A stretch of DNA of 64,000 bases from positions 3,128,996 through 3,192,995 of the forward strand of contig VFFE01009205.1 of NCBI GenBank assembly GCA_008921705.1, written 5' to 3'. This document shows positions 1 through 12,215 of this stretch, piece after piece. The stretch's first letter is position 1; each line of letters opens with the position of its first letter. The translations under genes were made by a program, and so were the position numbers. This DNA is from Burhinus oedicnemus (taxonomy: Eukaryota > Chordata > Aves > Charadriiformes > Burhinidae). The notes beneath the pieces were generated by a model. The model saw only the letters and a list, made by a program, of their open reading frames with translations. It was not told where the DNA came from and did no database searches.

Positions 1-339
1 AACCCCCTAGACACACCTGTTAGCTTACACGCTTAGAGCATACCTTCACCACATGCTGAATTTAAACTTCACTTACTAGTATTTTTATAGTCCTCTTATA
101 TATTTGGGCTTCTGACTGGAGTATTACAATAAATAAATTACAGAAATACATAATGTAATGATTGATATAAAAAGAAAGCTTCTGTCAGGTAGAGCACTTG
201 AGCACTTACTGTGTGTTTACTATTTGGTATTTGGGGATCATGATTTGATCATGATTATGTTTGTTGTTTTGTACTACAGCACATGCTGATCACCTGCCCT
301 TTTGTTTCTTGACATGTAAGCTGTGATTCTCCATTTCAG
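1..339. other. Unique AT-rich DNA, no gene seen
   Basis: I see no coding signal and no recognisable repeat family here. The only local structure is a pair of self-complementary octamers, ATCATGAT, at 237-244 and 248-255, separated by TTG. The right end (about 320-339) is a pyrimidine-rich stretch ending in CAG. It could serve as a splice acceptor for the possible exon that follows. Confidence 0.5.
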
Positions 340-618
340 GAAACCCTTCAAGGATGTTCTACTGCGGAGAAGTAAAGACTGCAAGCTAGGACATCCACTT
401 TGAAACCACTCCAGAAGCAGACCCACTTCATGAAGCCTGAATCTGTACTGCTGTCCCCAGGAAGGTCTGGAGCTTCTGAATTTGAAGAAACAGTAAAAAA
501 GCAGAAGTCCATACTAGGAGAAAAGCTGTTCTGTATAGCATGATAACCCTGTCAGGAAACAGAAGACAAAGTCCTGCTTGATCTAAACCTGTGGAAAACC
601 TTGAACTCACAAGAAAAG
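340..618 (+). other. Possible non-coding exon bounded by splice-like signals
   Basis: The interval begins right after a CCATTTCAG acceptor-like motif and ends at AAAAG followed by GTAAGC, a good match to a vertebrate donor. It is 279 bases long and somewhat richer in purines than its surroundings. All three plus-strand frames hit stops within the first 25 codons, so a protein-coding internal exon is unlikely. A lncRNA or UTR exon is possible. The opposite strand carries a 169-codon open frame (428-937) with no recognisable domain, which I regard as chance. Splice-like pairs are common in 64 kb, so confidence is low. Confidence 0.15.
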
Positions 619-995
619 GTAAGCTCAAACCATATGAGAGAAAGCGGCTCAAAACTTTTGTTGTTAATAAAGAGAGTCTGTGATTCTGAAGTGATTTGCA
701 GGTAAATGTTATTATAATGAAAAATCCCTTTCTGAATTCCTCACTTTTCTTCTGCATTTTCATGAAGGGGTCCTCCCAAAGCGCTAGGGAGTATGCATGC
801 ATGCAGTGGTCAGAGCACATTGTCATGTCAGACAAGGTATATGAGCCTGAGTCTCTGTGGTAGGGCCAAGGCCTAACGTAGGCATCTTTTATCTTAGAAG
901 TATGTGGTATCTGGTGCTCAATTCTGCTTGCTACCAACTGGAAAAGCAGAAGACTGGCCTAGTTTGTAATACCAATTATTATTAAATTGCAGGGT
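619..995. other. Unique DNA, nothing recognised
   Basis: No coding signal, repeat family or strong regulatory motif was seen on either strand, apart from the chance minus-strand open frame that ends at 937. Confidence 0.5.
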
Positions 996-1095
996 GGGCC
1001 TGAGTCTAATTTTACCCTGATTTTATAGAGTAATTGACTTTAATGGACTTGTTCCAAATTTTTCACTGGCATAACTGTGAGTAGAAGTAGGTCCA
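996..1095. repeat. Ancient palindromic repeat fossil (sauropsid MITE-like)
   Basis: The segment starts GGGCCTGAGTCTAATTTTACC and ends in a diverged reverse complement, CACTGGCATAACTG...GTAGGTCC. The core at about 1031-1044 is ATTGACTTTAATGG. From memory, turtles, crocodilians and birds share abundant old palindromic non-autonomous DNA transposons with a TTGACTTCAATGG core and GGGCC-type ends. This looks like a decayed copy. The imperfect inverted structure is visible in the sequence; the family assignment is recollection and needs a repeat-library search. Confidence 0.4.
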
Positions 1096-4000
1096 ATAAC
1101 TGTCATGTAAAACAAAATCATTCCGTCTTGTAAAACATAATGCAGGTTACATGATAGTTAAGTGTGGGCCAAATGAATTCATCTTTCAGATGATGTGTTA
1201 AATGGCAACCTTGGATACCTGCAGTCAATTAAAATTTCCTGGCACATTTTCATAGAACAAGAAGCGTTTGTTACTAATCATGTCCAAAAGAAATTCTAGC
1301 TAGTATAATTCTATTTTACTTAGCTAAAATTGCCTTTGTGCATATACTTAGGTAGTTATTCTTCACTCCGTCTTTAGAAAACAACTGTGTAGTGATTTTG
1401 GTGTGGATGACAGCTGTGTTATCACCCAGAAGCAGAATGTGGTAGTTTCTCTTACCCTGTACCGTTGAACTGCAAAGTGTCTTTAAAGTCTAGAACTGGG
1501 GACAAAAAAAGGGTTGAGACTGCTGTTTTAATATTTGGGGACAGATCCTCAGCTAATATAAATTACCACAGATGGGCTGAGATATCATCTTAATTGATCT
1601 GTCTCTTCTCTCTTAAAATAATGTACACTTTAATTGGTCATGCCCCTTTGGTTTTATTACTCCTACCTATTTATGTAAAATATTTTATGACACTTAGGTC
1701 TTAAATAAGAAAACTAGGTACAGGCTATTACTTTTTTTTTCTGGTTTTCCTTGTGTTAGTCCTAAATTTGTCCTAACGTAGCTCTGAAACACTTCAGATT
1801 AGCTACCATAACAATAAATATTCTTTGAAAATAACTGTTTTTCTGCCTGTCTCTTGGGGCAATGAAATCTGCATTTAGGACCACCTCATTTAACACTTAG
1901 CTGTTGCCACATCCAAGATGATGATGTGGATTTTGCCAGGTATTTGGAAGGCAGGCTAGTGCAACCATGCTAAGGAATTCACGGGGGATTAAAAATGTCT
2001 CCAAAGAAGGTGCCCCGTATAGGCCTCTAACCTATATGTAGAGACCAATGTGTTCCTTGCATGGCCCATGGGAAAGCCTACCAAACCTGTGGATATGAGA
2101 GATTAGTTGAGGAGAGGGTTTGAGGGAAACCATGGTTGTCAACCCCAACAGCTACAGAGAGGCTTAAGTAAGTATGATACTGTTCCTATTAATAGGTTAT
2201 GTATTAATTTAACATCATCTTTAGTCTGTACAACTTCACTCTTTCTACCTTTCAAATTGGTGTGTGCAGGCAGGGAGCAGTGGCGTTTTTGTCTTCGAGC
2301 AGCTGATTATGAAAATATGTTGGGAATACTAGGCAAAATGTTTCAGCAAACTCCAGATGTATCCACGGGCAGAAGTCGTCATGCATTCTAAAAAACAAAA
2401 AACCAGAAACTGATTTTGCTGGTAGTAAAGTCTGGTGGTAGTTCTAAAACATTGTGAACATGCTTGTATGCACTGAAAAAAGCCAAAGAAGTGCATGTGA
2501 AGCAATACCTGCACATTTAAGTTAAAGATTCAAGGATACAAGAGTGCTGTGACCAAGCCAGAAAATGGAATGCAAACAGAAATACTGGTTTCAGCTTACC
2601 AGCTACAGGTCTCCTAATCTGAAATACTACATTTTTTAGTTTTCAGTTCCACAGTACTATATACTTGGCTTCTCTAGTTTGAGTCCGTAACAAATTACTT
2701 GCATGCAGTGGTGAGATTAGAATAAATAAATAACTAAATAATTTAGAAACAGCTGCTGTTGGCTCTTTAGTCTGGCTTCAGCTGATTCCCAAACTCAGCC
2801 AACAAACACAGTCCGCCTCCACTTGTAGAGCTTCTGGTTTGTCTTGGCCCATACAGCCCTTTGTCCTCTGCAAATTTCACTGGAAACCTCATGCAAATAA
2901 TGTTTAATCTTTACCAACTCATCTCAAGGAAGAGGACCCTTGTTTTAGCTTCTCTTCATTCTCTGCAGTGAGAAAAGGAGGGAGGGAGAAATTTTATGTG
3001 AGGAATCAACCATGTATAGGTCTAGTCCTAAGACTCCCAAGAAGTCTTGGACAAGCGTGACCCAGGGCTTTCCATACGTTCTTCAGTGAGGTATTTGCCA
3101 GCATAACCACTGACTGTAATAAGCATAGTGGGGTCTTAGTGTATTTTCCATCTGCATTTTCCATGTAGTTTACCCAGCACTCTCACCCTCTCGAGAGCAA
3201 GAGGACTATGAAAACCTCCTCTTAAGTTCAATGCATTATCTTATAGGAGTAGGAGTGAGTGCACATCTATGTAGGGAAAAAAAGTAAGGAGCTCTGACAC
3301 TTACTTTTTGATGACTACCACCCTTGCTGATTAAATTATACTTATGTGTAATCAAATATTCTTTCACCCTTTTGGAAATTTCCATCAAATTCTCTAATTT
3401 CTGACTCCAGAGTGGCCCTGAGACCAAGGAACAGAGGAAGTGAATGAAAACAGAGAAAGATTAAACAGAGAAAGGTTAAAAAGACAAGAAGGATTCATGC
3501 AGAAACCCAAGTGTCTCTGACATCAAGATTAACGAGATTTGCCCTCCTACCTCTCAGATAGTCCACAATCATCTGCTCAATTTCTACCCAATTTCTGCCT
3601 GAAGTAATAACTGTGTGAAGCAGAACACAGCAGTTTTGCATGTTTGGCTGATGGCTCTTCTCTTTGCCTTCCTTCTTTTCATCCTGCACCCTTTTCCAAC
3701 AGATTTGAATTGGCTGCATGACTTCAGGTTACATTCTTCTCCCTGTATTCAACTGATCCATAGGTACCTACTTTCATTTGCTGTCTAAGGCATCCTTATT
3801 TTCTCATTATTCTGACTTGTGCTGCTTGCTCACGCTGAGGTTCTGAATATGCTGGATTAATTACCCTATCCCTAAATGAGAGGAATCTGCATATCTAGTC
3901 AACCTCTCTTTTTCTGATATTAAGATGGCAGAGCTATTAATAAGCAGTGACCAAGAAGAGGAGTAGACTGGAAGAGCCCTGGAAATTTTTAATAGGAGCA

Positions 4001-4696
4001 TGAGAAAGTGAAAAGTTTGTGATGAAAGGGGCTGTGGCAACTTAACAGTTTACCTACCCAGAAGCAACATTAAAAAATGCTTTGAATCTCTTCAACAACA
4101 AAATCAGGATGTTATCATGGTTTGTATTTTCTAAAATGTGAGATAATAACACAACACAGGAACATTCAAAAACCTACTATTAATTATTAATAGAAATGAA
4201 TAAATACACAGTGAGTTCTAATTGCCAGCTCTATTCTCAGAAACAAAATCATCCTGTTAGTAATGCATGCTATTTTTAATGACTCAAATGGAGTTCCTTC
4301 AAAAAGTTGTTTTAAAAATCACCTTGATTTCAGGTATCTTGACTAGATGTGTATACCAGATATCTGAGCTGTGTGGGAAATGTGTATGTTCTAACTTACC
4401 CAATGTTTTGAAAAGCCAACCTGAAACTTAAGAGATGTTTAGCTATTACAACAGTGGCAACCAAAGGAGTGTCTGGAGCCAGCTAGTCAAAAATACTCTC
4501 TTGGTTCAGGGTCTGGGCTTAAAATGAAAAATTTTCAATTTTCAATTATTGAAGGAAAAAAAAATCCATTTGCTTTTTGTTCATCTGCCATGGGAAAATG
4601 ATTAACAAAAAAATAAATAAATCAGTATCCAGTATGTATTTTCAGATGAAACTAGTTTCTGTTTAGACATCTTGGGGAAAGGTGATACGTTCCTAT
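1096..4696. other. 3.6 kb of unique AT-rich DNA
   Basis: No gene or dated repeat was identified. The short open frames present (for example 2107-2391 plus and 3495-3719 minus) lack recognisable domains, flanking splice logic or protein-like composition, and are treated as chance. A purine-rich run lies near 3420-3490. AT-rich, AATAAATA-like runs occur near 4185-4205 and 4610-4622. Confidence 0.55.
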
Positions 4697-6097
4697 CATA
4701 GAATCATAGAATCATTTAGGTTGGAAAAGACCTTTGAGATCATCCAGTCCAACCATTGACCCTGCTCTACCAGGTCTGCCACTGAACCATGTCTCCAAGC
4801 ACCACATCTACACAACTTTTAAACACATCTAGGGATGGTGACTCAACCACCTCCCTGGGCAGCCTCTTCCAATGTTTGATAACTCTTCCAGTGAAAAATT
4901 TTTTCCTGTCGTCCAGCCTAAACCTCCCCTGGCGCAACTTGAACCCGTTTCCTCTTGTCCTATCGCTAGTTACTTGGGAGAAGAAACCAGCTCCCATCTC
5001 ACTACAACCTCCTTTCAGGTAGTTGTAGAGAGCAATAAGGTCTCCCCTCAGCCTTCTCTTCTCCAGACTAAACGATCCTAATTCCCTCAGCTGTTCCTCA
5101 TAAGACATGTTCTCCAGACCCCTCACCAGCTTCGTTGCCCTTCTCTGGACATGCTCCAGCACCTCAATGTCCCTCCTATACTGTGGTGCCCAAAACTGGA
5201 CACGGGACTCAAGCTGCGGCCTCACCAGCGCTGAGTACAGGGGCACAATCACTTCCCTACTCCTGCTGGCCACACTATTCTTGATACAGGCAAGGATACT
5301 GCTGGCCTTCTTGGCTACCTGGGCACACTGCTGGCTCACGTTCAGGCGGTTGTCCACCAGGACCCCCAGATCCTTTTCTGCCAGGCAGCTTCCCAGCCAC
5401 TCCTCTCCAAGCCTGTAGCGTTGCCTGGGGTTGTTGTGACCCAAGTGCAGGACCCGGCACTTGGCCTTGTTAAACCTCCTGCAGCTGGCTTCAGTCCATT
5501 GGTCCAGTCTGTCCAGATCCCTCTGCAGAGCCTTCCTACCCTCAAGCAGATCAACACTCCCACTTAATTTGGTGTCATCTGCAAACTTACTGAGAGTGCA
5601 CTCAATCCCCTTGTTCAGATCATCAATAAAGATATTAAACAAGGCTGGCCCCAAAACTGAGCCCTGAGGAACACCGCTTGAGACCTGCCACCAACTGGAT
5701 TTAATGCCATTCGACACAACTCTCTGAGCTCGGCCATCCAGTCAGTTTTTAATCCAGCGAAGAGTACACCTGTCTAAGCCACGGGCTGCCAGCTTCTCTA
5801 GCAGAATGCTGTGGGAGACTGTGTCAAAGGCCTTACTAAAGTCCGAGTAGATAGCATCCACAGCCTTTCCTTCATCCACCAGGCAGATCACCTGGTCGTA
5901 AAAGGAGATCAGGTTGGTCAAACAGGACCTGCCTTTCATGAACCCATGCTGGCTGGGCCTGATCCCCTGGTTGTCCTTCACATGCCACGTGAGTGCACTC
6001 AGGATGATCCATTCCATGATCTTTCCTGGCACTGAGGTCAGGCTGACAGGCCTATAATTACCTGGATCCTCCTTCCGGCCCTTCTTGTAGATGGGTA
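4697..6097 (-). mobile_element. CR1 LINE retrotransposon, 5'-truncated
   Basis: This is the largest mobile element in the window, a non-LTR retrotransposon of the Chicken Repeat 1 class. On the minus strand its 3' end carries the diagnostic ATTCTATG octamers (4697-4715 on the plus strand), with no poly-A. Upstream of that lies a short 3' UTR and about 1.33 kb of reverse-transcriptase ORF. Similarity to CR1 appears to stop near 6097, so roughly the last third of a usual 4.5 kb element is present. Such 5' truncation is normal for CR1, which usually leaves no clear target duplication, and none was seen. The coding frame has a single stop and no frameshift, suggesting a younger insertion than the other copies here. 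It cannot move by itself because it lacks a promoter, ORF1 and the endonuclease domain. Confidence 0.95.
4767..6097 (-). pseudogene. CR1 ORF2 fragment: reverse transcriptase C-terminal part, one nonsense codon
   Basis: The frame begins inside ORF2 at IPIYKKGRKEDPGNYRPVSL and runs to the natural C-terminus at 4767. The RT landmarks appear in order. HGFMKGRSCLTNLI is followed by FSKAFDTVSHS (motif A, with its catalytic Asp), then [12 protein letters not shown] (motif B) and FADD (motif C, the catalytic Asp pair). After these come the thumb and C-terminal region with [29 protein letters not shown] and [10 protein letters not shown]. The frame is continuous except for TGA at 5742-5744, in [10 protein letters not shown], where the family usually has Trp. 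That stop lies between motifs A and B, so no complete RT could be made. The N-terminal endonuclease is absent through truncation. The frame on both sides of the stop is the same, so this is a simple point mutation. Confidence 0.93.
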
Positions 6098-9000
6098 TAA
6101 AAGTACTTTGGTCACTGAAGTTGTCTTTTTATTAAAATTTTAAAACCAAACTAATTTGGCAGCTCAGATTAATTTAGACTGGTGGTGTCTTTATTCGTTT
6201 TTCAGGTTGGAGAAAGAATCAGATACTTCTGTGAATATACTCCTACCATAAGTGTGGGATGGGAATTTATCATGGGGCAAATGGCAGGGTAGGCTCAGGT
6301 AATCACACAAAAATCTTGCAAACCATCTGAACTCTCCTTAAACAGGCTGATAAAGTGCCACTGCTTACTCTGGTTTAAGTGTGTGTAATGTCAGGAACTG
6401 TGGGACAGAAGAGAAACGTAGGAGAGGAGCATATGATTTTGGTCTTGGGCAATCCAATCCATAGAGAGAAAGTAATCTAACAGTGGTTTGTTCCTTTCAT
6501 AAAGAAGTTATTTGCTCTTCTTGTATCATTGCTTATTCATTTGGATTATTAACAGGCTTTTAAAAACTATTAAAACCTTGCCACTTATCTTCAAAACTGC
6601 CTCTAGGCATCTTTGATTTGTGTGTTTAGCATTTACTCCCTAAGGTCTGCTCGACCTTGGCAGTGTTAGAAATCATATTTTCACATGCATGAATTGCCCT
6701 TGACTAATTTCTCCAGTACAGTTTGAACATAAATAACCTTTCTCTGGCAGTGGCATTTTTTACTTTTTGCTTGCTTATTTTTAAGAAACATGGTGTGAAT
6801 GTGTGTATAGCTGGAATACTACAAGGTAAATCTGTATCATAAAGTTTGGTTAAGAATGTGCATTATTGTTTTCCTTGAATATGTTAATGCTAGATGGAAG
6901 GAATTATCTTTTTTTTTAATTCTTTTTTTTATCTTTTGTGAGTCCTTTTTTCTAATCTTCCTTTCAGAATCATACAGTTCACAGTGACTTTTGATGTTAT
7001 TCTCCCCCATAGTAGTTATGCATTTCTAAGAACAGAGTGAAATTAATTTTCTCATTGTGACATGGGACATGTACTCCATAATAGCCCTCCCTATTTAGTT
7101 AGCAAGCATCAAAAAAGATAAAGGTTCAGAAACTTTTGAGCTTTTCAAAATTTGACTTCCAGTAAAAAGCATGCCAGGGCCACTGAAAATAATACCAGAC
7201 ACCTATTAAGTAGGAACATCAGACAAAAGCTCAGGAAAGAAATACAAGAACATAACAGAACTCTAGTGGCTTCCAGACTGGAAGCATGGAATATGAACAC
7301 TACACAGTGTCAGGGACAGGAGACAGGGCAGTTCCCACATTTGTCGTAGACATAGGCTGTGACCTGCCAAACTGTGCAGTTTGGCATCAACCGTGAAGAT
7401 GATAAGGGTTGGAAAGCAAGATCTCTCAGAACAAATTCAAGCTGTATAGCTGAGCTACTATAGCCTGGTATGTTAAGGGAAAGCACTGTATTAGCGAATG
7501 CGTTAACTGCCATGGGGGTGAACGTTGTTAGAAAACTGATGTGATTTTGGTACTTTCTGAGATGTGTTAACAATTCTGGTAGAAAGCAGATAACTGTTTT
7601 TAATTTACCTGCTGAAGGTAAACCTTACATCACTGTAAATAGAGGATAGTAAGGTGAATCCAACAGCAAATAATTATCGTGGCATAATTCAGCTTTTTGA
7701 ATCCATAGCTATTAACAGCTTGTTACAAATGTACTGAATAATTTGCTTGGAGTCTCTGATAGAATGTATGCAAGCATCTATTTGTAGAAACTGAATACTT
7801 CCTTAGTGATGCAACTGGAAAACACATGCATGAATGTACTACAAGATAGTCTGTCACAGTTCATATAGCATTAGCTGAGGCACAACTCTAATGCGTTTTC
7901 TACACATAATCCTTGGCTAGGAATAGGATTTTTCCTTCTCACCTAGAGATATATTTTCAATTCCTTTTACAATGTTCTCACAAGACATTTTCCCGACCTT
8001 TGGCCAAAATTTTACTGACAGCGGTATGAGTTTCATTGTCTAATTCTTGAATTGTGTTTGAGATGGAAACAATACCTTCATTTCCTGACACCATTTTCAG
8101 AAAATCTGACAACAGTCCCAGCACTGCCTTACCAGCTACGACAGGGCTATGGCCAGGGACTGGAAAAAGGATGGACCTTTCAGTCTTATCTCCAGTGGTT
8201 CTCAGTGTGCTGCACCCTCAGGAGCAGCACTTGGGAGTATATGGGCCTCAGTGACTTAGCTATCTGGAAGACAAAGTCATCAAATTCACTTTCTCACAGT
8301 GTCTTGAACTAGCACCAGTGAAACACTGGAATTCCTCAAACAGATACAGAAGCAATACTTAACATTAATGATCTGAGTATTTCAAGCAGAAAAAGATCCT
8401 TTGAACTGTGAGCATTTAAAGAGTTTTCCACTGTTTAGTTTTCATAAGGAGAATCCTCTTTTCTGTCTTTCCACATGGAAGAGTTTTTTACAAAATATTG
8501 CTACCTTTTTACCTTAATGATATCCTGTGGACTTTCTCCTGGATTCCTATCAATCACTAACTATCATTTCCGCTCATATTATCTTTCAGATCTTTTACTT
8601 TGTAAAAAGTCTTTTCCATGACAATCTAATATAAAGAGTAATCTAACAATGGGAGGCTGGAGGCAAAAGTCTCCTCTTGTTAATATGCTTGTTACAGAAA
8701 TACAACGTTCTGTGAAGACTGAAGCCCTAGTTTATGGGATTGGAACCTGGCTGGGCTTCAGCCTAAAGAGAGAAGTCTTCAGCCTAAGAAACAAATGTTC
8801 TACTATGATTTTCACTGTTAGTGCTGTATACTAAGTACTCAAAGGTTATGTGCTCCTTAAAGGGCTTAGCTTTAGCTACCATATTATAAACTATCTAGTG
8901 TTTGTTATTTAAGTTGAAGGCTGCTGAAAGCTCTTGAGAGCGTCTTGTATTAGCTGTGTGAAGTACTGTCAGTGTGGCATACCTTTCGTTCCTTTTAGAA

Positions 9001-10879
9001 AAGGCATAGGGTAATAGACAGTTGGCAGTGGGTAGTTTTCTAATTATGTGGCATGCTCCCCATTTCACAGGCTCACTGGCAGTTTGAGAGAAACAAGAGG
9101 ATAAATGTAAAACTGATCTTCCATCAACACAATAACACCTTAGAGGGTCTGAGAGAAAGTTCCAGTCAAATCCACATGCATTCATGTCAGGAAAGGATGT
9201 TATATAACTTTTCATTATAAAACCCTGATAGAATGAATGTTTTAGATAGAGTAAGCAGCTTTGATCACTGTGCTTTATTGAGCAAAATGTTTGTAAAACT
9301 TCAGCTTTTAAGGATCGGGTCAGAGTGACAGCAGAGATGACTGCATCTCTATCTGAAAAAAAATTGCAATAATTGCAGGGAAACAAAGCCTGAGGGAGGA
9401 GGAGTACTAAATATTTTCAGAGACATAAAGAATTAGATAGCTTTAAATAGGTTGCCTCATCAGTGTTTTGATTCAAGCTGATGTTCCATACTCTTTTCCT
9501 CCATTCTGTTGTTATGCCAGACTAATAATTTATTGTCAAGGCAGACAAGGTGGCTTTTTCTTGGTATTTTATGTTATTTGGATTCACAGGATAAGATTAT
9601 TATGCAGAATTCCTTATATGCTGAATCTTAGAGCTAATCTCACATTGTTGACTTTACCATTGCCCATGTTTACTCCAAAGAATTCCAACAAAAATTGCTC
9701 AGTACGGTGCAACTACTATACATATCAATCTCTGTAGATTTGTCCTCATCACCTTAAGGTAAGAAAATGTAAAAATCTGAAAGAATTTTCAAAATGAAGC
9801 TGTATAAAATCTTCACCATATTCTCTCACTTCTATGTTATCACAACGATCCACTGCTATTCATCTGCTCTGTATCACTTAGCGTGTTTGCTCCAAAGGAG
9901 GACTGACCTAGACTCACATTTGGTCAGAATGCAGTAAGTGAAGATCATTCCTAATTGCAGTGCTACCTTAGAATAAACAGTTGAAACTGACTTTCATTTA
10001 AAATATTTACTTATGTGGCATTTGACCTAGATCCTGCCATAGAGTTGCAAATACATACTGTAGTTATATACTTCTGATCTGAAAATTGCTATGGGCTCAT
10101 TAAGTCTTACTCACACAAGTAGTAGCCTGATTACTAAATTATTTATTTGGAATTATTTGGGCTAATCCAGAAATGATGTGCTGCCAAACATAAACCAGAA
10201 TCTGGATTTTGAAAAAAAACAACCTATCATGACTTAAGGAATACAGTTTCATCAGATTATTTTTTTTAGTTTCATCTCTCCACCTTGGAAGTTATGCTAG
10301 TATGAATTTAGATGCCAACTTTTGGAAGCGACCTGGGAGTATTCAAAAAGAGTAATTTATGCTTAGTGATCCTGGTTTTGCTATAGTCAACACAGAAAAG
10401 GAGCAAATAAGAGGGTTGTGGAAGCAATTCAGAATGGAGGCCTGAACTAGATGATCTGTAACACTGTCTGGAGGAGGTTAAACTTGACCTTTGTCTCATG
10501 TTCAGAGGTACTGCAGGAATTCAGATCCTCTCTCACAGAACCAGCACTGACAATACTCAGCACTTGCAGAACTGAGTAGCTTAGTTGGGCTTCCACAGAT
10601 GAGATCATCTGAGAGTTTCTACTGACTAGTAATACAAGTTTCTGCCTAATAATGGCAAGGAAGCATATGCAGGAATTTTGCAAACACACGTATTTATGAT
10701 AGTAGAGACAGAGGTCGAGGTATGTGCTAGCTTTGATTATATCAAACACTTGTGATATGGTGAGTTCTGTGGTTGCATACATGGAATGATACCATTACTC
10801 ATTCCTATGCTCTCCATCTGAGCATTCTTAACATATATGTCGTTCTAGCCCACATAAACACACAGAAGGATTGTCAAAC
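6098..10879. other. 4.8 kb of unique DNA, no gene seen
   Basis: The short open frames (7310-7573 minus, 8052-8312 plus, 8895-9386 minus at 163 codons, 9468-9737 plus, 10447-10782 minus) show no domain, signal peptide or family likeness and sit in AT-rich DNA. I treat them as chance. A donor-like AAG|GTAAGA occurs near 9757 without a convincing partner acceptor. A weak MITE-like fragment may lie at about 10085-10150. Confidence 0.55.
10085..10150. repeat. Possible fragment of old sauropsid MITE
   Basis: The string CTTACTCACACAAGTAGTAGCC resembles the remembered end of a palindromic archosaur/turtle repeat (TTACTCATGTGAGTAGTCCC and so on). The central TTGACTTCAATGG core is not preserved. Only a repeat search can decide. 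Confidence 0.2.
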
Positions 10880-10992
10880 TACTTTACAGGTGGGAAATTA
10901 AGTCATTTGCCTAGAGCTACATATGAAGTCATAAGATTCAGCAGGCTTCCTATGTCCTGTTCCATGCTCTAAATCACAGGACCATCTTTCCT
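10880..10992 (+). repeat. MIR-like ancient SINE remnant
   Basis: The order of blocks matches the MIR/L2-tail consensus as I remember it. CTTTACAGGTGGGAAATTAA corresponds to the 'tttacagatgggaaactga' block. It is followed by AAGTCATTTGCCTAGAGCTAC ('aagtgacttgcccaaggtcac'), then AAGTCATAAGATTCAGCAGG, and finally TCCATGCTCTAAATCACAGGACCATC ('gtgctctaaccactagaccat'). The order and spacing are right, and divergence is heavy, as expected of an amniote-age SINE. It has no coding capacity. Some such remnants have become regulatory elements, but nothing here shows that. Confidence 0.6.
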
Positions 10993-12215
10993 CCGTAATT
11001 TTTTCTAGTTGTCCAAAGTGAGCCACAAAAACAATGCACGTGATTTCTCAGTGAAGTAGATTTCATAGATATACAATAAAGGGGACGTTAACAGTCTTCC
11101 TACAGCTACACCTAATTACTCAGGCTCTTGAATACGCATCACAGAAGGTTTTTGTACCTGTAAATTCATCAGTCTCACTGCTCAGCTTTAATTACTTTAC
11201 TTTTTCTTGTTTGATTAATTTGTATTGTTGTAGCATTGGTGTACTCATTGTTCTACTTAAAATAATAGAATAATGAAACCTGAAAATTCCTTGTGTGTAG
11301 TGTCTATAAATTTATACCTAACAAACCTTGAATGTAATGTTTTCAAGCCACCTAAAGTAAGACCAACTCACACATGCCTGTGTGAACACCATTCTATTGT
11401 AGTGTTTATCACAGTAAAATAGTGGGTTTTTGAATTGGGCTATGTGTTCTGAGCAAGATGCACAAGTGCATAAGGCAGGAGAGCCCGGGGCTGTATTTGA
11501 TCAGAAGCTTCACACAATCTGACTGGGTCAATGAATTTTTCCAGACAATTTAGGAAATTTTCTCTCTGCAGAAAAAATCTCTGGATTTCTCCTTAGTGTT
11601 TATCAAGGTAAGCTTCACAAAGTACTTCAGAAGTCTCTCTATTTTTTTTTTTTTTTTTTTTTTAATTTGTACCCACCTCCTTCTGGTACAAAATAAAAAG
11701 ATACTGGTACTAATTTAGGACTGACTGACACTTCTACACGCCTATCTTAACTTGTGGTCACTGCCACTGTATCTTCTGTTAAAGACAGTAGGATTAGCTG
11801 TCCAGAAGTATATCTGGATTGTCAAGGGGATCACATGTCATCTTTGCTATATGTATCTCCACACAGAGCGTGGGAATGCAGGATAGGCAGAAGAATGGTT
11901 GCCAGCACTGTCTGCAAACAGCACAGCAAGTGTTTTCCTAGTTGATGGAGACAAGGTGCTACAATTAAGCCTACCAACATGGCACAGCACTATTGGAATG
12001 GCTGTCACTTCTTAAACTCTTCCTTCTAGAAGTTCGCCATCACAGTTCTTGATTAATCCCCCTTTATGCTGCTGAAGTGTACTTTGAATTTAGAACTTTC
12101 TAATACTACACTCTTCCATGTTTCTCTGTTTCAGTACTATTTTTTTGAAGTATGTAAATCTGGCCAGAATTTTTGTTGAGGGACTTGGCATTTTGGTATG
12201 GAACTATTAAATGTA
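10993..12215. other. Unique DNA with a poly-T tract
   Basis: No gene was recognised. A 22-base T run lies at 11642-11663 and may be the tail of an old retroposed sequence on the minus strand or simply a microsatellite. A strong donor-like AAG|GTAAGC occurs at about 11606-11612. Confidence 0.5.
11642..11663. repeat. Poly-T homopolymer tract
   Basis: This is an uninterrupted run of 22 T. Its exact length may be unreliable because of assembly and polymerase slippage. Confidence 0.9.

Noticed and set aside
428..937. 169-codon minus-strand open frame
   Set aside because: No domain or family likeness, no plausible initiation, and a frame this long is expected about once or more by chance on both strands of 64 kb.
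4789..6035. Plus-strand open frames of 60-103 codons across the CR1 copy
   Set aside because: They are antisense shadows of the CR1 reverse-transcriptase frame.
8895..9386. 163-codon minus-strand open frame
   Set aside because: AT-rich, no recognisable motif, no splice or promoter context; treated as chance.
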